Source of the DNA: SIG437 sp045648985
GTDB taxonomy: Bacteria; Bacillota; Clostridia; UBA1381; UBA9506
Reading direction: 5' to 3'
Assembly (NCBI GenBank): GCA_045648985.1
Contig: JAZROZ010000018.1
Coordinates: 1-61,083 of the forward strand
Length of the DNA stretch: 61,083 bases
Shown: one piece after another, positions 23,541 to 33,502 of the stretch
Position numbering within the stretch: position 1 is the first letter of the stretch
Layout: each line of letters opens with the position of its first letter
Made by a program: the position numbers and the translations under genes
The notes under the pieces: generated by a model
Told to the model about the DNA's origin: nothing
Database searches by the model: none
What the model saw: only the letters and a program-made list of their open reading frames with translations

Positions 23541-26331
23541 TATTCTTTTCAAGCTCTTTCATATACTTATCAAGCTCATCTAAGCTCTCGCCCATTTTTG
23601 TAAAATCATTATCTTTAGTTGCATTTTTAAATTTTTCATAGCTGTCTAAAACCTTTTCGATAGCATCTTTAGCATCATTAACATCCTGATTTGGTGTCTG
23701 GGGGACTACCAAATCCTCGGGCATTTCTGTTTGGGAAGAGCCTTCAGTTCCTATTACCTTTGTTAAAGACTCGATTAGCGTTTCTTCCATTGCTATATTA
23801 TCCTTATATGCAACAATTATACGTTTAAGCTCAGGAAGTGATGACTGATTCTGCGTTGAAATATAAACAGGCTCAACGTACAAAATTGAATTCTTAAAGG
23901 GTACAACCAAGAGATTTCCTCTTATTACAGTTGAACCCCCGCTATTCCAGAGTGTCATTTCTCTTGAGATTTCAGGGTCGTTATCAATTCTGTTTTCAAT
24001 CTGCATTGTGCCATAGATTGTCTCATTTTTTGGCATTCTGTAAAGAATCATCTCGCCATAGTGGTCTTTTTCGGTGCGCATCATCAAAAATCCTACCATA
24101 TTATATTTACCCTCTAAAACGAAAGGAGTTGTTAATACAAGCTCTTCTTTGCCGTTCGGGTCAATTTTCATAACGTTAAAATATGGCTCAACTTCTATAT
24201 CGCTGTTTTCATACTTCTCTGTTGCGACACTCCACACGTCTGCTTTATCATAAAACTGTCCTGCATCTTTTACGTGATATGTTTCGTAGACTTCTCTCTG
24301 GAGCTTAAACATATGTTCAGGAACTGTTATATGGTTTATTACTTCCTCTGGAAGCGGTCCATTTGCAAACAGTTTTGGATAGATGTTTCTATATGTTTTT
24401 GCTATCGGGTCGTTTTCATCAATTACATAAAACTTCATATCGCCCGTATAGGCATCAATTATAACTTTAATTGAATTTCTTATATAGTTAATACCGTTAT
24501 ATCTCTGTGCATACGGATAATATGATGATGTAGTATAGGCGTCAATTATCCATTTGAGTGTTCCGTCATCGGCTATTATGATATATGGGTCAGAGTCATA
24601 TGATAAAAATGGTGCTACCCTCTCGACTCTTTTCATAATATTTCTGTTTATCAAAAGCTTACTGTCGCTTGAGATGTTATTTGAAAATAACATTCTGTAA
24701 TCGCCGTAATACGCCGCAAAAATCAAACGTTTAAGCGGTGTCATTTCTATTCCTGTATCTCCGTCAAACGTATATTCAATGTCAGTTATACCCTCGGAAT
24801 AGTCGAGCTCTTTATTGCTTCCTCCAACTATTACATAGTCATTGGTAAGCTCGCCGTAATAAATTCTCGGCTGCGTGATTTCAGGGAGACCCTTCTCTGC
24901 CACAGGCGGAATATCACGTACAATAAACTCAGGCTGACCTTCCTGCGTTACTTCATTTATCGGACTTGCAACAACACCGAAACCGTGTGTATATCTAAAC
25001 ATTCTGTTTGCATATGACTGTACTGCCTGATTTGTGCCTGCCTGATTTTCAGGAATGAGTCCCGCTTCATTTACGTTATATGTTTCTTTATTCATTTCAC
25101 GCGCAGACATGAATATTGCATTTAGCTCTCCGTCAATTTCATACGGTACTACGTCAATATCATTAAACTTATAGTATTTCCTGAAATACTGAAGCTGATT
25201 ATACGCTGTAAGCGACGCACGGAAATCAGTTATTCTTATATTATCTATTTCCGTTCTGCTGTCTGTTACATCAGCAATCGTTAAGTTATTATTGATTTCG
25301 TATTCGACATCTTTAACATCATTTAAGTCAAAACCCTGGAGCGTAGCATCTATATTGTTTGCAATATATTTACTTTGTACATTACGTTCGTTAGGATTTA
25401 CAACTAATGAATCCACTGCTACCCCTGCGATATTAACAAGGATTGAAATAACAGGAACTACGGCTAAACATATCAGTGCACCGATATATTTTCTTCTGTA
25501 TAAGAATATTACTACAAAAACTATCACAGCTAAAATTATAAATGGCGCTGCTTTATAGTAGTTTGCTAAAATATTTGCTTCTATGAATCCTGCGCCTGCA
25601 ACTGATGAACCAAACTGTGAATATAAAAGATTTTCTGCCGTGAACTGATATGACAGCATAATTAAAATGAAATAGATTATAACATTAACTAAAATGTGCA
25701 AAACTGCACCTATTTGCGTCTGTACTATTTCCTTTAAGTTTCTGTATCCGTTTTTAGCAAAAACCAGATAATAAACAATGCACAAAGCGGCAGTTTGTAA
25801 AATAAGGAGAGTCTTTACTCCGCCAATTATCGATGTTAAAAAAGGACGAACGAATATATAATATCCTACATCTTTAGAAAACAAAGCATCAGTTATACCA
25901 AAGCTTTCGCCATTCAATGCAGAAAGAAGCTTAACGTATAAGTCATCACCCGCTATTCTGCCTGCAAAAAAGGAAAGCAAAAAGCACAATAAAACATATG
26001 GCCATTTTTTGTTTAAGAATGGCAAATTAAAATATTTTTTTATTGCCAGGCGCTTTAAAATCATCACATTAACAAGGAAAACTATGAAAAATATTAAAAA
26101 ACTGCTTGCAAATGTCAGGATTTTCGCCCATATGTTTGTAAAAAATATGCTTGTATATTCAGGATTAATTTCTTTTAATTGCCAATATTCCATCAAAAAT
26201 GAAACAGTAGGGCCTATCACTGCGATAATAGCTAATACTATCAAAGCCAAAGCTATCCAAATCTTAAAATGTTTCGGTTTTTTCACATCAAAGCCCGAAA
26301 AATTACCTGATGAAAAATTATTAAAGTCCAT
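23536..26331 (-). CDS. UPF0182 family membrane protein
   Basis: A 931-residue member of UPF0182 (COG1615). The first 320 residues carry about seven membrane helices (for example IALALIVLAIIAVIG and ILTFASSFLIFFIVFLVNVM). A large extracytoplasmic domain follows with family segments NVQSKYIANNIDATLQGFDL, QPRIYYGEL, FAAYYGDYRMLFS and WIIDAYTTSSYYPYAQRYNG. The C-terminal 60 residues are charged and probably helical. The function of the family is unknown. It is transcribed after ftsY with a 14-base gap. Confidence 0.93.
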   Translation of the reverse strand: MDFNNFSSGNFSGFDVKKPKHFKIWIALALIVLAIIAVIGPTVSFLMEYWQLKEINPEYTSIFFTNIWAKILTFASSFLIFFIVFLVNVMILKRLAIKKYFNLPFLNKKWPYVLLCFLLSFFAGRIAGDDLYVKLLSALNGESFGITDALFSKDVGYYIFVRPFLTSIIGGVKTLLILQTAALCIVYYLVFAKNGYRNLKEIVQTQIGAVLHILVNVIIYFILIMLSYQFTAENLLYSQFGSSVAGAGFIEANILANYYKAAPFIILAVIVFVVIFLYRRKYIGALICLAVVPVISILVNIAGVAVDSLVVNPNERNVQSKYIANNIDATLQGFDLNDVKDVEYEINNNLTIADVTDSRTEIDNIRITDFRASLTAYNQLQYFRKYYKFNDIDVVPYEIDGELNAIFMSAREMNKETYNVNEAGLIPENQAGTNQAVQSYANRMFRYTHGFGVVASPINEVTQEGQPEFIVRDIPPVAEKGLPEITQPRIYYGELTNDYVIVGGSNKELDYSEGITDIEYTFDGDTGIEMTPLKRLIFAAYYGDYRMLFSNNISSDSKLLINRNIMKRVERVAPFLSYDSDPYIIIADDGTLKWIIDAYTTSSYYPYAQRYNGINYIRNSIKVIIDAYTGDMKFYVIDENDPIAKTYRNIYPKLFANGPLPEEVINHITVPEHMFKLQREVYETYHVKDAGQFYDKADVWSVATEKYENSDIEVEPYFNVMKIDPNGKEELVLTTPFVLEGKYNMVGFLMMRTEKDHYGEMILYRMPKNETIYGTMQIENRIDNDPEISREMTLWNSGGSTVIRGNLLVVPFKNSILYVEPVYISTQNQSSLPELKRIIVAYKDNIAMEETLIESLTKVIGTEGSSQTEMPEDLVVPQTPNQDVNDAKDAIEKVLDSYEKFKNATKDNDFTKMGESLDELDKYMKELEKNR

Positions 26332-26345
26332 TACAATCCTTCCTT

Positions 26346-27416
26346 TTATTCTTCAAATAGTGCCTGTGCAAACTGCTTTGGGTCAAACGGTCTTAAATCG
26401 TCAATTTTTTCACCTATACCGATAAATTTAACACCAATATTCTGTTCCTTAGCAAGCGGTATGATAACACCGCCCTTTGCAGTTCCGTCAAGCTTTGTAA
26501 GTATTACGCCTGTAATACGGCTTACAGCTGCAAATTCCTGTGCCTGAATAAGTGCATTCTGTCCTGTAGAACCATCTAAAACAAGAAGTGACTCAAAATT
26601 ATCATTTCCCGATTCTCGCTCTACTACACGTGCAACCTTTTTAAGTTCTTCCATAAGTGGTTTTTTGTTATGGAGTCTGCCTGCAGTATCACAGATAACT
26701 ATGTCTGCTTCTCTAGCCTTTGCAGCCGCTATGGCATCAAAGACAACGGCAGACGGATCTGCACCCTCTCTGTGTTTTACTATTTCTACCCCAGCACGCT
26801 CTGCCCATATTTCAAGCTGGTCTATAGCCGCTGCTCTGAAGGTATCTGCTGCTGCTAGTATTACCTTTTTGCCCTGAGCTTTATACATAGCAGCCATTTT
26901 ACCTATTGATGTTGTCTTACCAACACCATTTACACCGATTACAACAACTACGGCAGGGCTGCCGCCTAAGTTCATTTCATTGTTTGTACTCTCTAATATT
27001 TCGCTTATTATAGCCTTTAGCAGTTCCTTTAATTCGCAAGGCTCACGTACACCTTCTTTTTTTGCTCTGTCTTTTAGCTCATCCAATATAAATGATGTTG
27101 TAGCTGCGCCAATATCTGCCATTATGAGTATTTCTTCAAGCTCGTCATATAGGTCATCATCTATTGTTTTAAAGCTCTGAAATACTCCGTCTATTCTTTC
27201 TGTAATTACACTTTTTGTTTTAGAAATACTATTTTTTAGTCTTACAAAAAAACCATCATTTTCTTTTTCTTCTATGATTTCTTCTTCAGGCTCATTTTCT
27301 ACTATCTCTTCTACTATCTCTTCTGTCACTTCTTCGGATATTTCCGTTGGTGGAGTTAGTGTTTCGGTAACTACATCCTCATCTTTATTCTTTCGTGACC
27401 AAAAATTAAATTTCAA
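26346..27416 (-). CDS. ftsY: Signal recognition particle receptor FtsY
   Basis: FtsY is the SRP receptor GTPase that delivers ribosome-nascent chains to the membrane. The 356-residue protein has an acidic N-terminal A region (residues about 15-50, many Glu), the N domain four-helix bundle, and the G domain: GVNGVGKTTSIGKMA (P-loop), ADTFRAAAIDQL, DTAGRLHNKKPLMEEL and LTKLDGTAKGG, ending in IGIGEKIDDLRPFDP. Often in Firmicutes it lies between smc and ffh; here neither is adjacent and gpsA-plsY-der precede it. Confidence 0.97.
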   Translation of the reverse strand: MKFNFWSRKNKDEDVVTETLTPPTEISEEVTEEIVEEIVENEPEEEIIEEKENDGFFVRLKNSISKTKSVITERIDGVFQSFKTIDDDLYDELEEILIMADIGAATTSFILDELKDRAKKEGVREPCELKELLKAIISEILESTNNEMNLGGSPAVVVVIGVNGVGKTTSIGKMAAMYKAQGKKVILAAADTFRAAAIDQLEIWAERAGVEIVKHREGADPSAVVFDAIAAAKAREADIVICDTAGRLHNKKPLMEELKKVARVVERESGNDNFESLLVLDGSTGQNALIQAQEFAAVSRITGVILTKLDGTAKGGVIIPLAKEQNIGVKFIGIGEKIDDLRPFDPKQFAQALFEE

Positions 27417-27436
27417 GTTTTAGCCCCCTTCCTAAT

Positions 27437-28444
27437 TTAAAGCAAGCTTTTTTCTGATTCGTGTTTTTTATCTCTTAGCATAAGATTTAAAACCGCATCT
27501 CGTGCAGGTTTACCTTCAAACAATATTTTATGTGCTTCTTCTACTATCGGCATTTCAACTCCTGCTCTTTTTGCCAGAAGATATGCACTTTTTGTTGTGT
27601 AGAATCCCTCAACTACCATCTTAACCTCTTTGATAGCATCTTCTGCTGAGTATCCCTTACCTATAAGTATTCCTGCACGTCTGTTTCTTGAGTGCATACT
27701 CGTGCAAGTTACGATTAAGTCCCCAATACCTGAAAGACCAAAAAACGTTTCAGCCTTAGCTCCAAGCGCAACACCAAGTCTTGAAATTTCCTGCATTCCT
27801 CTTGTCATAAGCGCCGCTTTTGTATTATCACCAAAACCAAGTCCGTCCGAAATACCTGCAGCAAGTGCTATGACGTTTTTTAACGCTCCGCCAAACTCAA
27901 CTCCTACCATATCTGTGCCTGTATATACTCTAAAGCTATCGTTCATTAGTATATCCTGCAAAAGCTGGGCAATCTCTAAATTCTCTGCAACAACGACGTT
28001 TGTTGTAGGAAGACCAAGTCCAACTTCCTCTGCATGAGATGGACCGGACATAACTGCAACCAAAGCATTTGGTATTTTATCTTTTATTACTTCAGAAAGA
28101 CGTTTTTGCGTGCTCTCCTCTAAGCCCTTTGATGCACTGACGATTATTGTACCGTCTTTTACGTATGGCGCAAGATTTTCTGCAGTTTGCTTCATAGCCT
28201 TAGACGGAGTTACCATAAAAATAATCTCAGCATCTGCTGCCTCTTTTAAATCGTTTGTAAAAGATATTGAATCAGGTAGCTTAATTCCCGGTAAGAATGG
28301 CTTATTTTCTCTGTATTTTGCTAAGTCGGAAGACTCTTCTTTCAGATATGACCACAACGTCACGTTATGACCGTTTTTACTAAGTAACACGGCGATTGCT
28401 GTGCCCCATCCGCCTGAACCTATGACACTGATTTTTCTGCTCAT
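27437..28444 (-). CDS. gpsA: NAD(P)-dependent glycerol-3-phosphate dehydrogenase GpsA
   Basis: GpsA reduces dihydroxyacetone phosphate to sn-glycerol-3-phosphate for phospholipid synthesis. The 335-residue protein has the Rossmann GSGGWGTAIAVLLSKNGH, the ATPSK-like MVTPSKAM, SGPSHAEEV, and the substrate-domain FGGALKNVIALAAGISDGLG with the catalytic lysine, then GDNTKAALMTRG. It follows plsY with a 24-base gap; the pair supplies and acylates glycerol-3-phosphate. A good ribosome site AAAGGAA precedes it. Confidence 0.97.
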   Translation of the reverse strand: MSRKISVIGSGGWGTAIAVLLSKNGHNVTLWSYLKEESSDLAKYRENKPFLPGIKLPDSISFTNDLKEAADAEIIFMVTPSKAMKQTAENLAPYVKDGTIIVSASKGLEESTQKRLSEVIKDKIPNALVAVMSGPSHAEEVGLGLPTTNVVVAENLEIAQLLQDILMNDSFRVYTGTDMVGVEFGGALKNVIALAAGISDGLGFGDNTKAALMTRGMQEISRLGVALGAKAETFFGLSGIGDLIVTCTSMHSRNRRAGILIGKGYSAEDAIKEVKMVVEGFYTTKSAYLLAKRAGVEMPIVEEAHKILFEGKPARDAVLNLMLRDKKHESEKSLL

Positions 28445-28468
28445 ATTAAATTCCTTTCCAAAAAGCTG

Positions 28469-29110
28469 CTACTCTTTTTTCTGTCCTATTTTTGATTCTG
28501 TTCCTGTCAGTAAACGTTTGATGTTTGCTCTGTGTCTGTAAAGTGCTAAAAGAGAGATAGCAACAGACATTGCTATATAATATGGAACTGTTTTGCTTTC
28601 AAAGTTTGTGTTAAATGCAATTACGAATATAGGATAAATAATTGCACCAATAACGGAACCAAGTGATACATATTTTGTGATTATCATAATCGCAATACAA
28701 ACGACTGCAATTATGATACCTATTCTGTAATCAAGAAAGAGTATAACTGCAATTGATGAAACGATACCCTTGCCACCTTTAAAGCCAAAATATATAGGAA
28801 AATTGTGTCCTAAAACTGCGCCAAATGCACCTATATATTTGCAATATTCTAATAGCTCTGCGTTTTGATTATCAAAAACTTTAGCGATTAATCCCGCTAA
28901 AAAAAGTGCAACAATAGTTTTCAAAAAGTCAAATATAAAAACTAAAGCTGCGGCTTTTTTACCGATTACACGCAGTGTATTTGTCATGCCTGCGTTACCG
29001 CTTCCTTTTGTTCTTACATCAACTCCTGCAAACTTTCCTACGATTACTGATGTGTTTAAGCTACCCAGCAGATATGCCAAAACAAATGATAATATAATTG
29101 CATAAACCAT
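28469..29110 (-). CDS. plsY: Glycerol-3-phosphate acyltransferase PlsY
   Basis: PlsY acylates glycerol-3-phosphate from acyl-phosphate in the membrane. The 213-residue protein has five to six hydrophobic segments and the three family motifs: GSLNTSVIVGK then TKGSGNAGMTNTLRV (motif 1), GHNFPIYFGFKGGKGIVSS (motif 2), and a glycine-rich third segment around YVSLGSVIGAI. It lies 2 bases after der and 24 bases before gpsA. PlsX, the acyl-phosphate synthase, is not next to rpmF here, unlike in many Firmicutes. Confidence 0.97.
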   Translation of the reverse strand: MVYAIILSFVLAYLLGSLNTSVIVGKFAGVDVRTKGSGNAGMTNTLRVIGKKAAALVFIFDFLKTIVALFLAGLIAKVFDNQNAELLEYCKYIGAFGAVLGHNFPIYFGFKGGKGIVSSIAVILFLDYRIGIIIAVVCIAIMIITKYVSLGSVIGAIIYPIFVIAFNTNFESKTVPYYIAMSVAISLLALYRHRANIKRLLTGTESKIGQKKE

Positions 29111-29112
29111 AG

Positions 29113-30447
29113 TTATTCTCCTTTCGATTGTTCTCCACGCTCACGTATGATGAACTTAAGCGGTGTTCCCTCTAATCCAAACACGCCTCTTATCTGATTT
29201 TCAATATATCTTACATATGAAAAGTGCGCTAATTCTTTATTATTTACAAAAATCACGAAGGTAGGCGGACGCACACCCGTTTGTGTGATATAGTAAATCT
29301 TAAGACGTTTACCTTTATCAGACGGCGGCTGAACTTTCATCGTCGCCTCCGTTAAAACGTCATTAAGCATACCCGTCTTAATTCTCATTAGGTTCTGCTC
29401 ATTTACATATTTTATCAGGTCAAAAAGCTTTGGAATTCGCTGACCTGTGAGTGCTGATATAAATATCACAGGGGCATATAGCATAAATGAAAGCTCTTTT
29501 TGCACTTCTTCTTTAAAGCGCTCCATGGTCTTTGAGTCTTTTTCTATTAAATCCCATTTATTGACTGCTATTATGCAGGCTTTTCCCTGTTCGTGACAAA
29601 ATCCTGCAATTTTTGAATCCTGTTCGCTTATACCTTCTTTTGCATCCACCACGATAACACAGACATCGCATCTTTCTACTGCAGTAAGCGACCTTATTAC
29701 ACTATACCTTTCAATTGATTCATCGATTTTACCGCGTTTTCTCATGCCCGCAGTGTCGATTAAAGTATATTTAGTTTCTCCGTCTGTATAGGCTGAATCG
29801 ATTGCATCACGCGTGGTTCCTGCGATTGATGATACTATTACTCTGTTTTCACCTAAAATCTTATTTATAAGCGATGATTTACCTGCATTTGGCTTGCCGA
29901 CAACGGCAACCTTTATGCTGTCATCTTCCTCTTCTTCGTCATCAGTTTCGGGGATATATTTAAACACCTCATCCAAAAGGTCACCAACGCCGAGTCCGTG
30001 AAGTGATGAAATGGCAATCGGGTCGCCAATTCCAAGATTATAAAACTCATAAAGTTCCATTGGCGGTGCGCCGATATTATCTACTCTGTTAACTGCAAGC
30101 ACGACAGGTTTTCCCGATTTCATTAGCATTGTGCAGACATCTGAATCTGCTGCTACCAAGCCATCTGAGACATTTACCATAAATATGATAACGTCTGCGT
30201 GGTCGATTGCAAGTTCTGCCTGAAGACGCATATTTTTTAATATTACGTCATCATTTTTAGGCTCAATACCACCCGTGTCAATCAACATAAATTTTCTTGT
30301 AAGCCACTCGGCTTCTTGATATATTCTATCACGTGTGACACCAGGCTTATCATCTACTATTGAGATTCGCTCGCCCACTATTTTATTGAACAATGTGGAT
30401 TTTCCAACGTTTGGTCTGCCCACTATTGCAACTACCGGTTTTGGCAT
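29113..30447 (-). CDS. der: Ribosome biogenesis GTPase Der (EngA)
   Basis: Der has two tandem G domains and a KH-like C terminus and helps to assemble the 50S subunit. In this 444-residue protein domain 1 shows GRPNVGKST, DKPGVTRDR, DTGGIE and NRVD; domain 2 shows GKPNAGKSS, GTTRDAIDS, DTAGMRKRGK and NKWD; between them is an acidic linker (DDEEEEDDS). The C-terminal domain has KIYYITQTGVRPPTFVIFVN. It begins the run der-plsY-gpsA-ftsY. The upstream neighbour is the DUF512 radical SAM gene, 16 bases away. Confidence 0.98.
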   Translation of the reverse strand: MPKPVVAIVGRPNVGKSTLFNKIVGERISIVDDKPGVTRDRIYQEAEWLTRKFMLIDTGGIEPKNDDVILKNMRLQAELAIDHADVIIFMVNVSDGLVAADSDVCTMLMKSGKPVVLAVNRVDNIGAPPMELYEFYNLGIGDPIAISSLHGLGVGDLLDEVFKYIPETDDEEEEDDSIKVAVVGKPNAGKSSLINKILGENRVIVSSIAGTTRDAIDSAYTDGETKYTLIDTAGMRKRGKIDESIERYSVIRSLTAVERCDVCVIVVDAKEGISEQDSKIAGFCHEQGKACIIAVNKWDLIEKDSKTMERFKEEVQKELSFMLYAPVIFISALTGQRIPKLFDLIKYVNEQNLMRIKTGMLNDVLTEATMKVQPPSDKGKRLKIYYITQTGVRPPTFVIFVNNKELAHFSYVRYIENQIRGVFGLEGTPLKFIIRERGEQSKGE

Positions 30448-30463
30448 ATAATCACCTCTAATT

Positions 30464-31783
30464 CTATCCTAAGAGTTTTTCCAAAAAGTCATAGCCATCA
30501 TTATAGACCGGCACAACTTTCAAACTCAGTTCTTTTTCCAAATCACAAACCGTCACGTCATCTAAAAAAACATCTTCATCGGCTTTGAGCATTGACTTTG
30601 TTATGAGTAGACGGTCATAGCTTTTATCTTTTAAATTCTTTATTATATCTTTTCCGCAAATGAGGCCTGAAACTGTGACTGTTTTTCCAAAAAAGTCATT
30701 TTCAATCAGACAAACATCTACATCAAGATTATTATACATCTTTTTTGCCTTTTCTACAAGACTTTTAATAAAATCATAGGAAAGTTTTCCCGTCGCAATT
30801 ACATTTTTTCCAAAAAAGCTTTGTATATGTTTTTCATTTAAGGCAGATATAAATTCTTCTTCCATACTTGAAATTAGTCCTACACCATTTTCAATCTGCG
30901 GAAAATCCTCGTATTCTTCAGGTTTTGGAAGCGGAAAACCCGCGTTTATATAAAACTCGTCTGACAGATAGACTATTCTTGAGCCATATTTTTCAAGGTA
31001 AATATTTTGTAAAGCAGTAACCTGCTTAACTACCTTTTTTGAATCTTCATGTGTGATTTCTTCAAGTGGAAAGAGTCCGCCTCTGAATTTTGTGAGTCCT
31101 ACCGGCACAACTGAGATACTTCTGACTTGCGGATAGTAAGATGCAAGTGTATTTAGTGAATTTATAAGCTCATCTCCATCGTTAATTCCCTTGCACAGAA
31201 CAATCTGCATATTCATTTCAATTCTGCCTGACTTTAGCATTTCAATCTGCTCTATGATATTTGCAGCTTTTGGATTACCAAGCATTTTCACCCTTAGCTC
31301 CGGGTTTGTTGTATGAACGGAAATGTTGACGGGTGATATTCTGTATTTTATCAGCTTTTCTATATCCGTTTTTTTCATATTGGTAAGGGTTACATAGTTT
31401 CCATGCAAAAAGGAAAGACGTGTGTCATCGTCTTTAAAATACATAGTACTTCTCATACCTTTGGGAAGCTGGTCTATAAAGCAGAAAACACACTTGTTTG
31501 TACAACTTTTGGCACTTCCAAAGAGTATATCTGAAAAGTTTATGCCAAGCTCTTCGCCATAATCGTTATATATCTCAAACTCAAAAAGCTCCCCTGTAGC
31601 CTTTTTCACTGTCATTATGATTTCTTCTTGAGATGATAGAAATTTATAGTCAAGATAGTCCTCAATTTCAGTATTGTTTATAGAGAGTATTGTGTCACCT
31701 TTTTCTATCCCGATTTCTTCTGCAATACTACCTTTTTCTACCGATATGACATATGCACCCTTGTTTTTTACCATAATTTTCAC
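30464..31783 (-). CDS. DUF512 radical SAM protein with N-terminal PDZ-like domain
   Basis: A protein of about 440 residues. Residues near the start form a PDZ-like fold (GSIAEEIGIEKGDTILSIN), followed by the radical SAM cluster CTNKCVFCFIDQLP (CxxxCxxC) with the preceding SAKS, then the DUF512 domain (TVTVSGLICGKDII near the end). The family (TIGR03279-like) is common in Clostridia and Cyanobacteria; its reaction is unknown. The start is uncertain: the frame is open to a TTG at 31810 and includes ATG at 31774, and the GTG at 31783 has the best-spaced AAAGG. It lies immediately upstream of der, a common clostridial order. Confidence 0.88.
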   Translation of the reverse strand: MKIMVKNKGAYVISVEKGSIAEEIGIEKGDTILSINNTEIEDYLDYKFLSSQEEIIMTVKKATGELFEFEIYNDYGEELGINFSDILFGSAKSCTNKCVFCFIDQLPKGMRSTMYFKDDDTRLSFLHGNYVTLTNMKKTDIEKLIKYRISPVNISVHTTNPELRVKMLGNPKAANIIEQIEMLKSGRIEMNMQIVLCKGINDGDELINSLNTLASYYPQVRSISVVPVGLTKFRGGLFPLEEITHEDSKKVVKQVTALQNIYLEKYGSRIVYLSDEFYINAGFPLPKPEEYEDFPQIENGVGLISSMEEEFISALNEKHIQSFFGKNVIATGKLSYDFIKSLVEKAKKMYNNLDVDVCLIENDFFGKTVTVSGLICGKDIIKNLKDKSYDRLLITKSMLKADEDVFLDDVTVCDLEKELSLKVVPVYNDGYDFLEKLLG

Positions 31784-31813
31784 ATAACCTTTCATTTGGC
31801 TATAATGCAAAAA

Positions 31814-31841
31814 TAGAGAAGGACAAAACTTTCCTTCTCTA
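31814..31841 (-). terminator. Terminator of the yceD-rpmF operon
   Basis: TAGAGAAGGA and TCCTTCTCTA (minus strand, around a short loop) are followed by TTTTTGC. It separates rpmF from the DUF512 gene. Confidence 0.85.
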
Positions 31842-31866
31842 ATTCATTTGCAGCAATTTGATAATT

Positions 31867-32046
31867 TTACGCTTCTTTTGCAACGACTTCTTTGCCGTTA
31901 TAGTATCCGCAAGCTTTGCAAATTCTATGAGGAATGATTAACTCTCCGCACTGCTTGCAAGCTACTAAACCCGGAATAGCTAATTTCCAATTTGCTCTTC
32001 TTTTATCTCTTCTTGCTTTTGAAGTTTTTCTTTTTGGTACTGCCAT
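31867..32046 (-). CDS. rpmF: 50S ribosomal protein L32
   Basis: A 59-residue protein starting AVPKRKTSKARRDKRRANWK after the initiator methionine, the universal L32 N terminus, followed by a zinc ribbon CKQC (residues 30-33) and CKAC (43-46). Four cysteines are retained, so this is the zinc-binding (C+) form. It has an AGGAGGTG site and follows yceD with a 4-base gap, the standard order in bacteria. Confidence 0.98.
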   Translation of the reverse strand: MAVPKRKTSKARRDKRRANWKLAIPGLVACKQCGELIIPHRICKACGYYNGKEVVAKEA

Positions 32047-32050
32047 CGTA

Positions 32051-32560
32051 CTACACCTCCTGATCTTTCTCCAAGAGTTTTCTTAACCCTTCAAGTCTTG
32101 GATCTATATAATCCTTTTCACAGCTGCAGTCAGATTCGTTTAAATCTGCACCGCAGACCGGGCAAATCCCTTTGCAATCTTCACTGCATAAATATTTAGT
32201 TGATAAGCCCACTAATATGTTGCTCCTTATTATGTCGTAAAGCTCAATCAGGTTTCCTTCAAAGATTACAACTGCATCTTTATCAGAAATCTCCTCATCA
32301 ACATTTTTCAGCATTTCGGTAAACTCAACATTAAAATCTGCTACTAATGGCTTTAAGCATCTGGCACATTCTGCTTTCAGCTTACCTGAGGCCTCAGCAC
32401 TAAACTCCAAAACATCACCGATGTTTTTTATCTCGCCTTTAATGGAAACATCGTACAAAACCACGTCATCTGCCGATTCTCCACTAAAACTTGAGACCTT
32501 TTCATCTATACAGATTTTAGCACCTGTTACCTTTAAAATAGATGAAACATCACAAATCAT
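32051..32560 (-). CDS. yceD: YceD family protein (DUF177)
   Basis: A 169-residue DUF177 protein. The N-terminal half is a beta-rich domain (SGKLKAECARCLKPLVADFNVEF contains the CxxC), and the C-terminal half has the conserved LSTKYLCSEDCKGICPVCGADLN with more cysteines. YceD is linked with rRNA metabolism and precedes rpmF in most bacteria. The reading frame is open upstream to 32617, but GGGGGTGA lies just before the ATG at 32560, and the promoter lies between, so the shorter form is right. Confidence 0.93.
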   Translation of the reverse strand: MICDVSSILKVTGAKICIDEKVSSFSGESADDVVLYDVSIKGEIKNIGDVLEFSAEASGKLKAECARCLKPLVADFNVEFTEMLKNVDEEISDKDAVVIFEGNLIELYDIIRSNILVGLSTKYLCSEDCKGICPVCGADLNESDCSCEKDYIDPRLEGLRKLLEKDQEV

Positions 32561-32588
32561 GACATTCACCCCCAAATTAACGATATAT

Positions 32589-32617
32589 ATTATATCTGTT
32601 TTGGATACAAATGTCAA
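32589..32617 (-). promoter_or_regulatory. Consensus sigma-A promoter of yceD-rpmF
   Basis: Minus-strand TTGACA (32612-32617), 17-base spacer, TATAAT (32589-32594): both hexamers match consensus exactly, as expected for a ribosomal protein operon. Confidence 0.9.
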
Positions 32618-32650
32618 GCATTTTTATGTAAATAAGATATTTTTTTCTTA

Positions 32651-33502
32651 TTATGCTTCTTCTAAAAATTCTTTCAGTTTTTCCATAACATCTATGCACT
32701 TTTTATAGCCTGCCAAATAGACTTCTGTTAAAGCCTCTTTATTCTTTTCAATCCGACCAATTTTCAGTGGTGCATCAGGTCTTATAACAAAAAGCTTTCC
32801 TTTTTTTTCTTCCGCTTCAATATAGTCAAGTGTATCATTATACATTAAATATCTGTCACAGGCTTTTTTTGCAAATTTCGGATATTTTGCATATAAAAGC
32901 TTAATAAGTTTAGATGTACTGCTTGGCTCTTTTTTGTATCCTCTATGTTGAGTCAGCACCACTACACTTTTTGGGCTGCCTGTTTTTTGTGAGTGTTTTA
33001 CAGGGATGGAGTCTGCTATTCCGCCGTCTAGATATTTTTTGCCATCTACCTTTACTATTTTTGACACAAGCGGAAGTGAGCTTGAGGCACGTACATAAAC
33101 TATATCCTTTCTCATATCCGAAATCCTAATATATTCAGGCTCGCCTGTTTCAACGTTTGTCACAGTAGCATAAAACTCAGTTTCGTTTTTGTTAAATGCA
33201 TCATAATCGTAAAGATTAAGCTTATTTGGAATTTCATCATATACAAATTTAGCACCAAATAAATCTCCAGTTGTTAATAGACTATATAAACTGCAATAGT
33301 GCTTATTGTCCAGATAGTCAACACCTACATTATAGGCTCTCTTTTTTTGTCCTGATAAAAAACTGCAAGCATGACAGGCTCCCGCAGATACGGCAAAAAT
33401 ACGTTTAAATTCGATGTTGTTTTCCATAAAGGCATCTAAAACCCCTGCCGTGAATATGCCACGCATACCACCGCCTTCTAAAACTAAATCAACATTACGC
33501 AT
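32651..33502 (-). CDS. Patatin-like phospholipase family protein
   Basis: A 283-residue member of the bacterial patatin group (YjjU type). The oxyanion loop is GGGMRGIFTAGVLDAF at residues 11-26; the nucleophile elbow reads AVSAGACHA, with the serine kept though the first glycine of GxSxG is replaced; the catalytic aspartate is in LDGGIADSIPVKHS. It probably hydrolyses an acyl ester of a lipid; the true substrate is unknown. Its 5' end overlaps the C_GCAxxG_C_C gene by 8 bases. A weak hairpin with a T run follows its stop at about 32630. Confidence 0.9.
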   Translation of the reverse strand: MRNVDLVLEGGGMRGIFTAGVLDAFMENNIEFKRIFAVSAGACHACSFLSGQKKRAYNVGVDYLDNKHYCSLYSLLTTGDLFGAKFVYDEIPNKLNLYDYDAFNKNETEFYATVTNVETGEPEYIRISDMRKDIVYVRASSSLPLVSKIVKVDGKKYLDGGIADSIPVKHSQKTGSPKSVVVLTQHRGYKKEPSSTSKLIKLLYAKYPKFAKKACDRYLMYNDTLDYIEAEEKKGKLFVIRPDAPLKIGRIEKNKEALTEVYLAGYKKCIDVMEKLKEFLEEA